From UBA1422 sp041752735 (GTDB lineage: Bacteria > Bacillota > Clostridia > Peptostreptococcales > Anaerovoracaceae), in the NCBI GenBank assembly GCA_041752735.1, contig JBGSVW010000012.1, positions 1 through 29,862 of the forward strand: a DNA stretch of 29,862 nucleotides, read 5' to 3'. Below are positions 15,785-23,362 of this stretch, one piece after another. Made by a program: the position numbers and the translations under genes. The number at the start of each line of letters is the position of its first letter. The first letter of the stretch is position 1. Under the pieces are notes generated by a model. That model was not told where the DNA came from, did not search any database, and saw only the letters and a list, made by a program, of their open reading frames with translations.

Positions 15785-18700
15785 CTAAAGCCGTCGGTCG
15801 CATCGCAGACATCGCATCGACTCGGCGATGGCATTGAGTCTGTGGAAACCTAAACATACTTCATCAAAATTATCTTTTCTGTCTTCCGGCTCTAGATAAT
15901 CCATCTTGAACCGATCATGTTCTGTAACCTCAGCATCTTCCATATCCATTGGAATATCAATGGGCTCGCCTTTATTTAACTCGCCATTACCACCCATATA
16001 TTTATCAATTTCTGATGCTGCTTTTTTGCCGTCAGCAATAGCGGTAATTGCTACGTCGGAACCGCGCACTACGTCACCACCGGAGAATACACCTTTCATA
16101 GATGTCATTCTTGTGTCGGGATCGACAACGAAGGTGCCCATTGCGGTTGCCTCCACTTCGTCTTTCCTGACAAATGGCAAATCAGAGTATTGGCTGACAG
16201 CTGGGATTACTAGGTCTACATCAACCAGGAATTCCGAGTCCTTGATATCCACCGGTTTTTTTCTGCCATCGGAATCGAACCCAGACAATTCCATCTTGAT
16301 GAACTTAATTTGTTTTACTTTCTTATCACCAAGGAATTCCAAAGGTCTGACCAACTCGTGGATGATGACACCCTCTTCCATGGCTTCCTTGATTTCCGAT
16401 TTATCCGCAGGCATGTCTTCCATGGTTCTTCGATAGAAGATATGAACTTCTTTGGCTCCCTTACGAATAGCAACTCTTGCCGCATCAAAGGCGGTGCTTC
16501 CGCCACCAATGACTGCAATGGTTCCGGATAAATCTACGTCCTTGCCGAGATTCACATCCTTAAGTAAATCAAATCCATGATATACGCCGGGGAGGCCTTC
16601 GCCCTGTATGCCTACTTTTCTCGATAGCTGGGCACCGGTTGAAATGTATATGCTGTCATGCTTCTCCCGAAGTTCATTGAAACTGATATCTTTGCCTACC
16701 TCAATGTCAGTGAGGATGTTGACGCCTACCTGTCTGATTGTATCAATTTCCTTTCCAAGCACTGCTTTTGGCAACCGATATTCAGGGATGCCGAAGATCA
16801 GTACTCCACCAGCTACGGGTTGTGCTTCGTAAACAGTTACGTCATATCCAAGTCTGGCCAGATAATATGCACAGGTCAACCCGGAAGGTCCGGCACCGAT
16901 AATGCCAACGGATTTGTTCTTTTTGGGGAACATCAAATCCACAAAGGGTTCATTGCTTTTGAACATTTCATCGGCCACATAACGCTTCAGATCCGAAATG
17001 GCAATGGCTTCATCCATTTGACCCCTGCGGCATTTGCTCTCGCACGGATGGGTACAAACGCGTCCACATACCGATGGGAATGGGTTTTCTTGTCGAATCA
17101 GGTTGTAAGCATCCTTGACTCTGCCTGCAGCAATCAGTGCCAGATAACCGGGCACATTGACGTTGGCTGGGCATGCGTTTTCACAAGGTGAGATAAATAG
17201 TTCGGAGCAAACACCCGCTCTGCAATATTTGTATTTAATGTGTTCATCATATTCTTCACGGAAATATTTGATGGTGCTGAGAACAGGATTTGGAGCAGTC
17301 TGTCCCAGACCGCATAGCGCTGTATCCTTGATGGTCAAGGCAAGTTCTTCAAGCAGCTCCACATCTCCTTCTTTCCCTTCTCCTCGGGTAATTCGTTCAA
17401 GGATTTCTAACATCCGCTTGGTGCCGGTTCGGCAAGGTACGCATTTACCACAAGACTCATCCTGGACAAATTCCATGAAAAATCTGGCTACATCCACCAT
17501 ACAGGTGTCTTCATTCATACTGATTAGTCCGCCTGAACCCATAATCGCACCAAGTTCAATCAGCGAATCATAATCTACAGGTGTATTCAGATGGGCTTTT
17601 GTCAGGCATCCACCGGAAGGTCCTCCAGTCTGTGCTGACTTGAATTTTTTGCCTTTGGGAATTCCGCCGCCAATGTTGAATATGATTTCGCCCAAGGTGA
17701 CACCCATTGGGACCTCTATCAATCCGGTATTGTTGATATCTCCTGCAAGAGCGAAAACTTTTGTTCCCGGGCTTTTTCCCGTTCCCTGCGTTTTGAACCA
17801 ATCGGCACCTTGGAGAATAATCGATGGAATATTTCCTAATGTTTCTACATTGTTAATCACGGTTGGTTTATCGAAAAGACCGCTGTCTGTTGGGAATGGG
17901 GGTTTTTGATTGGGTTCGCCTCTTTGCCCTTCAACGGATTTCATCAAAGCTGTTTCTTCTCCGCATACGAACGCGCCGGCGCCAATTCGGATTTCAACAT
18001 CAAAATCAAATCCGCTGCCGAAAATGTTTTTGCCAAGAATATTGCTGGCTCTGGCATCATCAATTGCCTGCCCCAGTACTTCAATGGCCAATGGATACTC
18101 TGCGCGGACATAGACATACCCCTGTGTTGCGCCTATTGCATAACCACCGATGGCCATGCCTTCAAGCACCGCATGAGAATTGCCCTCCAGCAAGCTTCGA
18201 TCCATAAATGCTCCCGGGTCACCCTCGTCGGCATTGCATATGATATACTTTTGGTCGCTCTGTGCTTTTGCACCTAAAGACCACTTCATACCTGTGGAAA
18301 ATCCACCGCCTCCACGGCCTCGAAGTCCGGATTTTTTGACTTCTTCGACAACCTGTGCCGGAGATAGTTCTGTTAACGCTTTCGCCATTGCATAGTAACC
18401 GTCATGTGCAATAAACTCTTCCATGGATTTATGACTGATCATACCGCAATCTCGGAGAACGGTCTTGCTCTGTCCTTTAAAAAAGTTGATGTCCTGCATT
18501 TGTGGTACTTTATTGCCGGTTTCACTGTCTGTATAACAGAATTCTTCCACAACCTGGTTTTCCAACAAATGCTTTTTGACTATTTTTTTCATGTCTTCGG
18601 GTTTCAGTCTGCAATAGAACACGCCATCCGGCATGACTGTCAATCTGGGACCCACTTCACATATGCCAATGCAGCCCGTCAGGCTCAACTTCACTTTGTC

Positions 18701-18883
18701 CGTCAACCCGGCTTTTTCAAGCTCCGCAATCAATGCGTCCCGAACTTCCACACAATTGGAAGAAACGCAACCGGAGCCGGAACAGAATAAAAGGGTTCTT
18801 TCATATTGCCCGGATTCTTTTTCGAATTCGGCTTTGACAGCATCAAGATCTGCCACTGAGTTAATTGTTCGAACCTCTGACAT
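15785..18883 (-). CDS. hydB: HydB-type NADH/FMN subunit fused to a GltD/NfnB-like FAD-NAD(P)H module
   Basis: Diaphorase subunit of the hydrogenase, 1032 residues against about 600 for ordinary HydB. Residues 30-115 are a thioredoxin-like 2Fe-2S domain (CSGSGCVSSNC; CIGIC). Residues 150-545 are NuoF-like, with the FMN/NADH motif GRGGGGFSTGMKW (188-200), NADEGDPGAFMDR and the N3-type cluster (CGKCVPC 478-484, C524). HydB normally ends in a two-cluster ferredoxin. Here that is replaced from about 553 by the GltD FeS domain (PCENACP...NPFPSVCGRVC...CESKC, 566-618), an FAD Rossmann fold (IIGAGPSGLTCAY, 661-673) and an NAD(P)H fold (VIGGGSTAFDAAR, 791-803), ending CLRCDRR. The fusion resembles StnB of the Sporomusa-type transhydrogenase. 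It could couple NADH, NADPH, ferredoxin and H2. Confidence 0.93.
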   Translation of the reverse strand: MSEVRTINSVADLDAVKAEFEKESGQYERTLLFCSGSGCVSSNCVEVRDALIAELEKAGLTDKVKLSLTGCIGICEVGPRLTVMPDGVFYCRLKPEDMKKIVKKHLLENQVVEEFCYTDSETGNKVPQMQDINFFKGQSKTVLRDCGMISHKSMEEFIAHDGYYAMAKALTELSPAQVVEEVKKSGLRGRGGGGFSTGMKWSLGAKAQSDQKYIICNADEGDPGAFMDRSLLEGNSHAVLEGMAIGGYAIGATQGYVYVRAEYPLAIEVLGQAIDDARASNILGKNIFGSGFDFDVEIRIGAGAFVCGEETALMKSVEGQRGEPNQKPPFPTDSGLFDKPTVINNVETLGNIPSIILQGADWFKTQGTGKSPGTKVFALAGDINNTGLIEVPMGVTLGEIIFNIGGGIPKGKKFKSAQTGGPSGGCLTKAHLNTPVDYDSLIELGAIMGSGGLISMNEDTCMVDVARFFMEFVQDESCGKCVPCRTGTKRMLEILERITRGEGKEGDVELLEELALTIKDTALCGLGQTAPNPVLSTIKYFREEYDEHIKYKYCRAGVCSELFISPCENACPANVNVPGYLALIAAGRVKDAYNLIRQENPFPSVCGRVCTHPCESKCRRGQMDEAIAISDLKRYVADEMFKSNEPFVDLMFPKKNKSVGIIGAGPSGLTCAYYLARLGYDVTVYEAQPVAGGVLIFGIPEYRLPKAVLGKEIDTIRQVGVNILTDIEVGKDISFNELREKHDSIYISTGAQLSRKVGIQGEGLPGVYHGFDLLKDVNLGKDVDLSGTIAVIGGGSTAFDAARVAIRKGAKEVHIFYRRTMEDMPADKSEIKEAMEEGVIIHELVRPLEFLGDKKVKQIKFIKMELSGFDSDGRKKPVDIKDSEFLVDVDLVIPAVSQYSDLPFVRKDEVEATAMGTFVVDPDTRMTSMKGVFSGGDVVRGSDVAITAIADGKKAASEIDKYMGGNGELNKGEPIDIPMDMEDAEVTEHDRFKMDYLEPEDRKDNFDEVCLGFHRLNAIAESMRCLRCDRRL

Positions 18884-18888
18884 CTCTA

Positions 18889-19398
18889 CTACCTCCCGCC
18901 ATCATATTGCTTTAGAATTTGCTGAATTTTGTTGGGATTGACACGTTTATATACTTTGTCATCGATCTTGATGGCAGGTGCAAGACCACAAGCACCCATG
19001 CATCTTACAACTTCCAAAGAGAACTTCATGTCCGGTGTAGTCTCGCCTACGTCGATACCAATGGTTTCTTTGATTTTGTCGATGATTTTTTTCCCTCCAC
19101 GGACATAGCATGCCGTCCCCAGGCAAGTGTAAATGGTATGCTCGCCTTTTGGGGTTGTGGAAAAATAAGTATAAAAGGTCAACACGCTTCCGACTTTGGA
19201 AATCGGCAAATCCATTTGCTTCGCAATGTGGGTTTGAACCTCATTGGGCAAATATCCAAAAATAGCCTGTGCCATGTGCAGTATTTGAATCAGATTACTT
19301 TCCTTTACATCGTAATCCCTGATGACTTGATCCAAGAGTTCATACTTCTCAGCTTCTGTCATATCCCTGCACGTTTCTTTTTCGAAGACAACTGTCAT
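18889..19398 (-). CDS. hydC: HydC/NuoE-type 2Fe-2S subunit
   Basis: 169-residue thioredoxin-like ferredoxin subunit of the trimeric hydrogenase. It relays electrons within the HydBC part. The four ligands are visible: CLGTAC (Cx4C) and CMGAC (Cx3C), in the order and spacing usual for NuoE. The helical N-terminus (DQVIRDYDVKESNLIQILHMAQAIFGYLP) is typical. The frame is open further upstream, but that extension runs back over the rubredoxin terminator. I chose ATG 19398, which has GGAGGTG five bases upstream. It is the first gene of the operon and ends five bases before hydB. Confidence 0.94.
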   Translation of the reverse strand: MTVVFEKETCRDMTEAEKYELLDQVIRDYDVKESNLIQILHMAQAIFGYLPNEVQTHIAKQMDLPISKVGSVLTFYTYFSTTPKGEHTIYTCLGTACYVRGGKKIIDKIKETIGIDVGETTPDMKFSLEVVRCMGACGLAPAIKIDDKVYKRVNPNKIQQILKQYDGGR

Positions 19399-19427
19399 AG
19401 AAACACCTCCGTTCCACACTTGACAAT

Positions 19428-19456
19428 ACTTTAACATTCTCAAATGATAATAGCAA
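19428..19456 (-). promoter_or_regulatory. Candidate promoter of the hydCBA operon
   Basis: -35 TTGCTA (19451-19456), a 17-base spacer and extended -10 TGT-TAAAGT (19428-19433), giving a leader of about 20 bases before hydC. Each hexamer matches consensus at about four of six positions. No clear Rex site (TTGTGAA-N4-TTCACAA) was seen around it. Confidence 0.35.
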
Positions 19457-19529
19457 GAATATTCAGTAAATATTTTTTGTATACATGATTCAGCAAACCG
19501 AATTGATGCGTTTCCAATAACAGAAAGAA

Positions 19530-19553
19530 AAACCCACTGATTCCAGTGGGTTT
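19530..19553. terminator. Bidirectional-looking terminator after rubredoxin
   Basis: 10-bp perfect stem AAACCCACTG / CAGTGGGTTT with a 4-nt loop. It is followed by a T-run on both strands, longer on plus. It lies 21 bases past the rubredoxin stop and ends the flavodiiron operon before the hydCBA promoter. Confidence 0.88.
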
Positions 19554-19574
19554 TTTTATGTCTATGTTGCTTTA

Positions 19575-19730
19575 CTACATTTCGGAAAATTCTTCCTGTG
19601 GCAATCCACATACCGGGCATACCCAGTCTTCGGGAAGATCTTCAAATGCTGTTCCGGGAGCTACACCGTTATCGGGATCGCCGACCTCTGGATCATACTC
19701 GTAACCGCATGGGCATAGATACTTTTTCAT
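19575..19730 (-). CDS. Rubredoxin
   Basis: 51-residue FeS4 electron carrier; short but unmistakable. The two ligand pairs are LCPCGYEYD (CxC rather than the usual CxxCG) and VCPVCGLPQEEF (CxxCG), with the conserved core GDPDNGVAPGTAFEDLPEDWVCP. The first pair is C6-P-C8-G, one residue shorter than the standard CxxC, a variant worth noting. The start has GGAGGT eight bases... upstream within the gap that follows the flavodiiron gene. It is 27 nt downstream of the flavodiiron gene, so it is the expected electron donor to it, transferring electrons from an NADH:rubredoxin reductase encoded elsewhere. Confidence 0.95.
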   Translation of the reverse strand: MKKYLCPCGYEYDPEVGDPDNGVAPGTAFEDLPEDWVCPVCGLPQEEFSEM

Positions 19731-19757
19731 AATTTACCTCCATTTTTCTAAAACTAA

Positions 19758-20951
19758 CTATTTTTGGTTCACGACAATTTTTTTGCCAAACTCGATTGCT
19801 TCTAATTGCTGCTCTTCATCAGGTTGCCATTGGATTCTCAGTCCTTCGTCCATCACTTCAAAGCCAGCACTTTCCAGATGTTCTTTCAGCGCTTTTGTAG
19901 ATTCTCCACTCCAGCCATAACAACCAAATACCGCCGCCTTCTTATTTTTAAATTTCATTTCTTTCATCAAGTGTATGATGCCAGCCATGGTATGCAGCAT
20001 GCTGTTGCTGATGGTGGGGGAGCCCATGACTACAGTCTTAGACTTGAAGACTTCAGTAATCACATCATTTTGATCGCTTTTGGCGATGTTGTAGATCTTC
20101 ACTGTGATTTCCGGATCCGCCAATTGGATGCCCTCAGCGATTTTTTCAGCCAGGTGTTTGGTTCCGTTTGACATGGTGTCATATATGATTGTAATCTGAT
20201 TTTCCTGATAGTCTTGGGCCCACGCCGCATATTTCTCAATAATTTGCATGGGATTATCCCGCCAAATGACGCCATGTGAGGTGGCTAGCATATCAATAGG
20301 CAAACCCAACGCAATAATCTCATCGAGTTTTTTGGTCAACATCCCGCTAAATGGTGTAAGGATGTTGGCATAATATTTTATGGCTTCGTTGAACATTTCA
20401 GCCTGATCCACCAAATCGTTATATAATGCTTCCGTTGCATAATGCTGTCCGAACGCATCATTGCAAAAAAGAATGTTGTCCTGTGTCATATATGTAGCCA
20501 TACTATCAGGCCAGTGCAGCATGGTCATTTCTACAAAAATCAATTCTTTGCCATTGCCTATGTCAATTTTGTCCCCGGTCTTCACCACACGGAAATCCCA
20601 ATCCTGATGGAACTGGCCTTTTAGAGATTTAACAGCGTTGGCCGTGCAATAGATGGGTGTCTTGGGAATCCGTTTCATCAGTTCCGGTAAACCGCCGCTA
20701 TGGTCTACTTCTCCGTGGTTGGCTACTATGAAATCAATTTTGTCTAAATCAATTTCTTTTGCCAGATTGTCTACAAACTCGATTCCGTACGGCAACCAAA
20801 CCGTATCAATCAAAACAGTCTTTTCTTCCTGCACCAGGTAGGAATTATAGGTGGAGCCTTTGTCTGTGGAGTACTCTTCCCCGTGGAACTTCCGAAGCTC
20901 CCAATCGACTTTGCCAACCCAGTACACATTGTTTTTGATATGCTTTTTCAT
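19758..20951 (-). CDS. fprA: Flavodiiron protein (A-type flavoprotein, O2/NO reductase)
   Basis: Cytoplasmic enzyme that reduces O2 to water, or NO to N2O, and protects anaerobes. In 397 residues it has a metallo-beta-lactamase-like domain with the di-iron ligands HGEVDH (H79, E81, D83, H84), a further His/Asp pair region (MLHWPDSMATY; CNDAFGQHYA) and TSHGVIWR. This is followed from about residue 253 by a flavodoxin domain (IIYDTMSNGTKHLAEKIAEG; MGSPTISNSMLHTMAG) that binds FMN. It has no fused rubredoxin or reductase domain, consistent with the separate rubredoxin gene 27 bases downstream. Upstream is an unknown 186-residue gene 54 bases away, probably in the same operon. AAGGAG precedes the ATG. 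Confidence 0.94.
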   Translation of the reverse strand: MKKHIKNNVYWVGKVDWELRKFHGEEYSTDKGSTYNSYLVQEEKTVLIDTVWLPYGIEFVDNLAKEIDLDKIDFIVANHGEVDHSGGLPELMKRIPKTPIYCTANAVKSLKGQFHQDWDFRVVKTGDKIDIGNGKELIFVEMTMLHWPDSMATYMTQDNILFCNDAFGQHYATEALYNDLVDQAEMFNEAIKYYANILTPFSGMLTKKLDEIIALGLPIDMLATSHGVIWRDNPMQIIEKYAAWAQDYQENQITIIYDTMSNGTKHLAEKIAEGIQLADPEITVKIYNIAKSDQNDVITEVFKSKTVVMGSPTISNSMLHTMAGIIHLMKEMKFKNKKAAVFGCYGWSGESTKALKEHLESAGFEVMDEGLRIQWQPDEEQQLEAIEFGKKIVVNQK

Positions 20952-21005
20952 TTTTGCTATTTCTCCTTGTATATACCTTTATTCTAGGATTGTTAACATT
21001 TAACT

Positions 21006-21566
21006 TTATCGGAAAGATAGAGTTAGTTTTGTATCTTTTGAACTTATATAACTTAAGTTCAGATCTTCTGGTATTTTCGATGAAACATCCAACTGATCAA
21101 AGTCAATCATTAGATTGTTACCATCCACATAGACAAAAGAGATGTTGCCCATCTGAATCGCGGTCTTAATCAAAGGTCCGTTGATTAGGGCTGCCTTGAA
21201 GGCAATTTTTTGGAGCATATTTCCAGTGGGATTTGTGGTTTCATGGAAAGTTGCATATAGTTTATGACCGGTTCCATCGAATCGTAATTCAGAAACGGTA
21301 ATTGCATACTGCACCTCAACCGGGCCAAGTTGTTGGGCATCAATGGAGGCCCATATTTGAATTAGTCCATTTTCGAACTCAATGCGGTAATCGCGAAGAG
21401 CATCTCCGGCATGTGATAGAACGAAAGGCTTTATGTCCCTTGATAATAAAGAAGCCTTCAATACCAGTCGTCCCTGTTCGATGTCATTGGCATCTAAACT
21501 TTGCAAAAGTGCTCCGACTTCGTCTTTGTAACGAACCAATTCGGCGATGAGTTTTTTTATTTCCAT
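21006..21566 (-). CDS. Unknown protein, first gene of the flavodiiron/rubredoxin operon
   Basis: 186-residue soluble protein that I do not recognise. It begins with a charged helical segment (about 1-50: MEIKKLIAELVRYKDEVGALLQ), then alternating beta-type sequence (EFENGLIQIWASIDAQQLGPV, ISFVYVDGNNLMIDFDQLDV). It has no cysteines, so no FeS or heme-thiolate site, and no membrane segment or signal peptide. The C-terminal part reads like a small beta domain that might bind a lipid or ligand, but this is speculation. It has its own good promoter and GAGG ribosome site, and lies 54 bases upstream of the flavodiiron gene with no hairpin between, so it is probably co-expressed with O2 defence. Confidence 0.7.
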   Translation of the reverse strand: MEIKKLIAELVRYKDEVGALLQSLDANDIEQGRLVLKASLLSRDIKPFVLSHAGDALRDYRIEFENGLIQIWASIDAQQLGPVEVQYAITVSELRFDGTGHKLYATFHETTNPTGNMLQKIAFKAALINGPLIKTAIQMGNISFVYVDGNNLMIDFDQLDVSSKIPEDLNLSYISSKDTKLTLSFR

Positions 21567-21586
21567 CTTTTTTACCTCGTATACCC

Positions 21587-21614
21587 ATTATAACATTTGC
21601 CCAAGCAAAAACAA
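21587..21614 (-). promoter_or_regulatory. Promoter of the unknown-flavodiiron-rubredoxin operon
   Basis: -10 TATAAT is perfect (21587-21592); -35 TTGTTT (21609-21614) is 16 bases away. Between them lies a short inverted repeat, TTTGC-4-GCAAA (21596-21609), that could be an operator. The predicted start is about 13-15 bases before the ATG-proximal GAGG site. Confidence 0.6.
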
Positions 21615-21628
21615 GAATTAATATATTA

Positions 21629-21662
21629 AAAAAGTGCTCCAACAGTTGTTGGGGCACTTTTT
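21629..21662. terminator. Terminator of the ureohydrolase-permease operon
   Basis: 16-base arms, AAAAAGTGCTCCAACA and its complement with one G-T-type mismatch, around a tiny centre. A T-run follows on both strands. It lies 32 bases past the permease stop on the minus strand. Confidence 0.87.
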
Positions 21663-21694
21663 ATTTTGTCTTATCATACGCAATTCATTGAGTT

Positions 21695-23113
21695 CTACTT
21701 CGTTACTGAATCCTCATACCCGCCCTTTTTCAGCTTCATGGTAATCAATTTGCTGAGGACGTAATAGACAACCGCACAGTAAATGGCAACCGCGCCTGTT
21801 GCGGTAGCATACCGGAACCATGGGGTGTTTTCCAGGGTGATGGGATCCAGGAAAAGGTAATAGACCGGTGTCGCCGAAATGAATACAAATACAGCAACCC
21901 AGTTGAATCCTTTCCAGAAATAGAACTTGGATTCAGGGGTCTTGTTGTAAAACTGCCGCATATTCCATTTCTGGTTTCGAAGAAGAAAGAAATCCACCAC
22001 TGCCATAATTGATATCGGGCAGTAAATCAGGCAGGCTAAACCAAGTATGAAGTAAAAGTAGTCGTAAATTGTAACAGCCCAGAATAATCCAATCAATGTT
22101 GGTATCATATAAGCACAGGTAACGACAAACCATTTCTGGCGGAACAATGCCTTGATTTGCTTCATGCCCAAGGATGTAGTGTAGATCATTATAGAGTTGG
22201 CGGATATATTTGCGATGCTTACCAAGATTAAAGCAATGATACCCAGTGCGCCGCCGCAGATTGGAATCATCCATGAAGCCGGGTCACTGTCACCAACCAA
22301 CAACGCAGCCGCTGCACCAAGACCGGTTCCCACGGTGGCGGCAAAGACGAGCCCTAAAATGTTGGGCCAGAAAGCGGCTCGTGAAGTCTTGCAGATTCGC
22401 GCCAGGCCGCCTATATTTGGCCACCAGGAGAATCCGGCTCCCAGACTAAGTTCAAAGGCAATCAGGAAGTTCAGCCACGGATCGTCAAAAGGTTCCAAGG
22501 CTGGCATGTTGGCGATTTCTCCCCAACCCACGTTTTTGCTGATGATAAAAATCAAGACAACGATGACTACAAGGAACACAGGCACCACGATGGTACTCAT
22601 GATCTTGATTAAGCGGGGTCCTTTCATGGTGACAAACCAGCAACCCAACGCTACAACGATGCCAAAGGCCACTACATAGACATTGGATGAGAAATCCTTT
22701 CCCGTGGTGTAATTCAGAATCTGGATTACGGATTTCGAAACCAGGGTGCAAAGGACAATGGTCCAGCCGATGGTGACGATGGCGTTCAATACCAGGTAGG
22801 ATTTTGTGCCGTTATGCCCCAAATAACTGATGGATGACGTGAATCCGTCTATTCCATATTTGGCCGAAGGCAGTGAGGTGGACATACTCAGGAGGATGAT
22901 AGAAATCATATTCCCTGAGATAGAAGCGATAATTGCCATTCTAAAATCTACAAAAAGTGCAAGGGTGCCACCGATGAGAAAACACCAGGTGGCCACGGCA
23001 AAGCCGGTGATGACAAAGGAGTAATCCCGGAATCCATATTCGCGGTCACCCTTCATAATCGGCAGAAGGTCAAACTGAACATCGTTGTTGATGCTCGCAT
23101 CATGTTTTTCCAT
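21695..23113 (-). CDS. NCS1-type (purine-cytosine permease family) transporter
   Basis: 472-residue inner-membrane symporter with about 12 hydrophobic segments. The N-terminal region (YGFRDYSFVITGFAVATWCFLIGGTLALFVDF) and the GAGFSWWPNIGGLARICKTSRAAFWPNILG segment are typical of NCS1 permeases such as CodB/PucI relatives. Family members carry cytosine, allantoin, hydantoins, thiamine and similar small nitrogenous solutes with Na+ or H+. Here it is the last gene after a ureohydrolase and a small membrane protein, so a guanidino compound or a related amidine is a more likely substrate than cytosine; that is inference from context. Confidence 0.88.
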   Translation of the reverse strand: MEKHDASINNDVQFDLLPIMKGDREYGFRDYSFVITGFAVATWCFLIGGTLALFVDFRMAIIASISGNMISIILLSMSTSLPSAKYGIDGFTSSISYLGHNGTKSYLVLNAIVTIGWTIVLCTLVSKSVIQILNYTTGKDFSSNVYVVAFGIVVALGCWFVTMKGPRLIKIMSTIVVPVFLVVIVVLIFIISKNVGWGEIANMPALEPFDDPWLNFLIAFELSLGAGFSWWPNIGGLARICKTSRAAFWPNILGLVFAATVGTGLGAAAALLVGDSDPASWMIPICGGALGIIALILVSIANISANSIMIYTTSLGMKQIKALFRQKWFVVTCAYMIPTLIGLFWAVTIYDYFYFILGLACLIYCPISIMAVVDFFLLRNQKWNMRQFYNKTPESKFYFWKGFNWVAVFVFISATPVYYLFLDPITLENTPWFRYATATGAVAIYCAVVYYVLSKLITMKLKKGGYEDSVTK

Positions 23114-23126
23114 ATTCTCTGTCCTC

Positions 23127-23339
23127 CTAAAACAGTTTCACAGCATAATAAAGCAGCGGACCGACACCAAGGGCAAAGAACGTGACAAAGATACCAATCC
23201 AATCTGCTTTTGATAGAGCGTCAACGACTTGTCCGTCTTTTTCAATTTGTTCCAGACGATCGAATAAATCTTGCTCGTTTTCTGCATTCATTTCAGTTTT
23301 GCCGGCGAGCTCTTCCCGGACGGATAATGTGTGTTCCAT
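23127..23339 (-). CDS. Small one-helix membrane protein, possible permease partner
   Basis: 70 residues. Residues 1-45 are polar and acidic (EELAGKTEMNAENEQDLFDRLEQIEKDG), predicted cytoplasmic. Residues 46-68 are a single transmembrane helix (DWIGIFVTFFALGVGPLLYY), ending AVKLF. I do not recognise a family. The frame is open to a TTG at 23351, but ATG 23339 has GGAGG five bases upstream. It lies 13 nt ahead of the permease and 23 nt after the ureohydrolase stop, so it is probably translated with both. Small accessory subunits of this kind are known for some symporters (for example YhdT with PanF), so an accessory role is plausible but unproven. Confidence 0.72.
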   Translation of the reverse strand: MEHTLSVREELAGKTEMNAENEQDLFDRLEQIEKDGQVVDALSKADWIGIFVTFFALGVGPLLYYAVKLF

Positions 23340-23362
23340 AATTTCCTCCAAATCAAACAGCG

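Noticed and set aside
19399..19620. N-terminal extension of hydC
   Set aside because: The open frame runs over a strong terminator and the rubredoxin 3' end, and ATG 19398 has an excellent ribosome site; the extension has no resemblance to NuoE.
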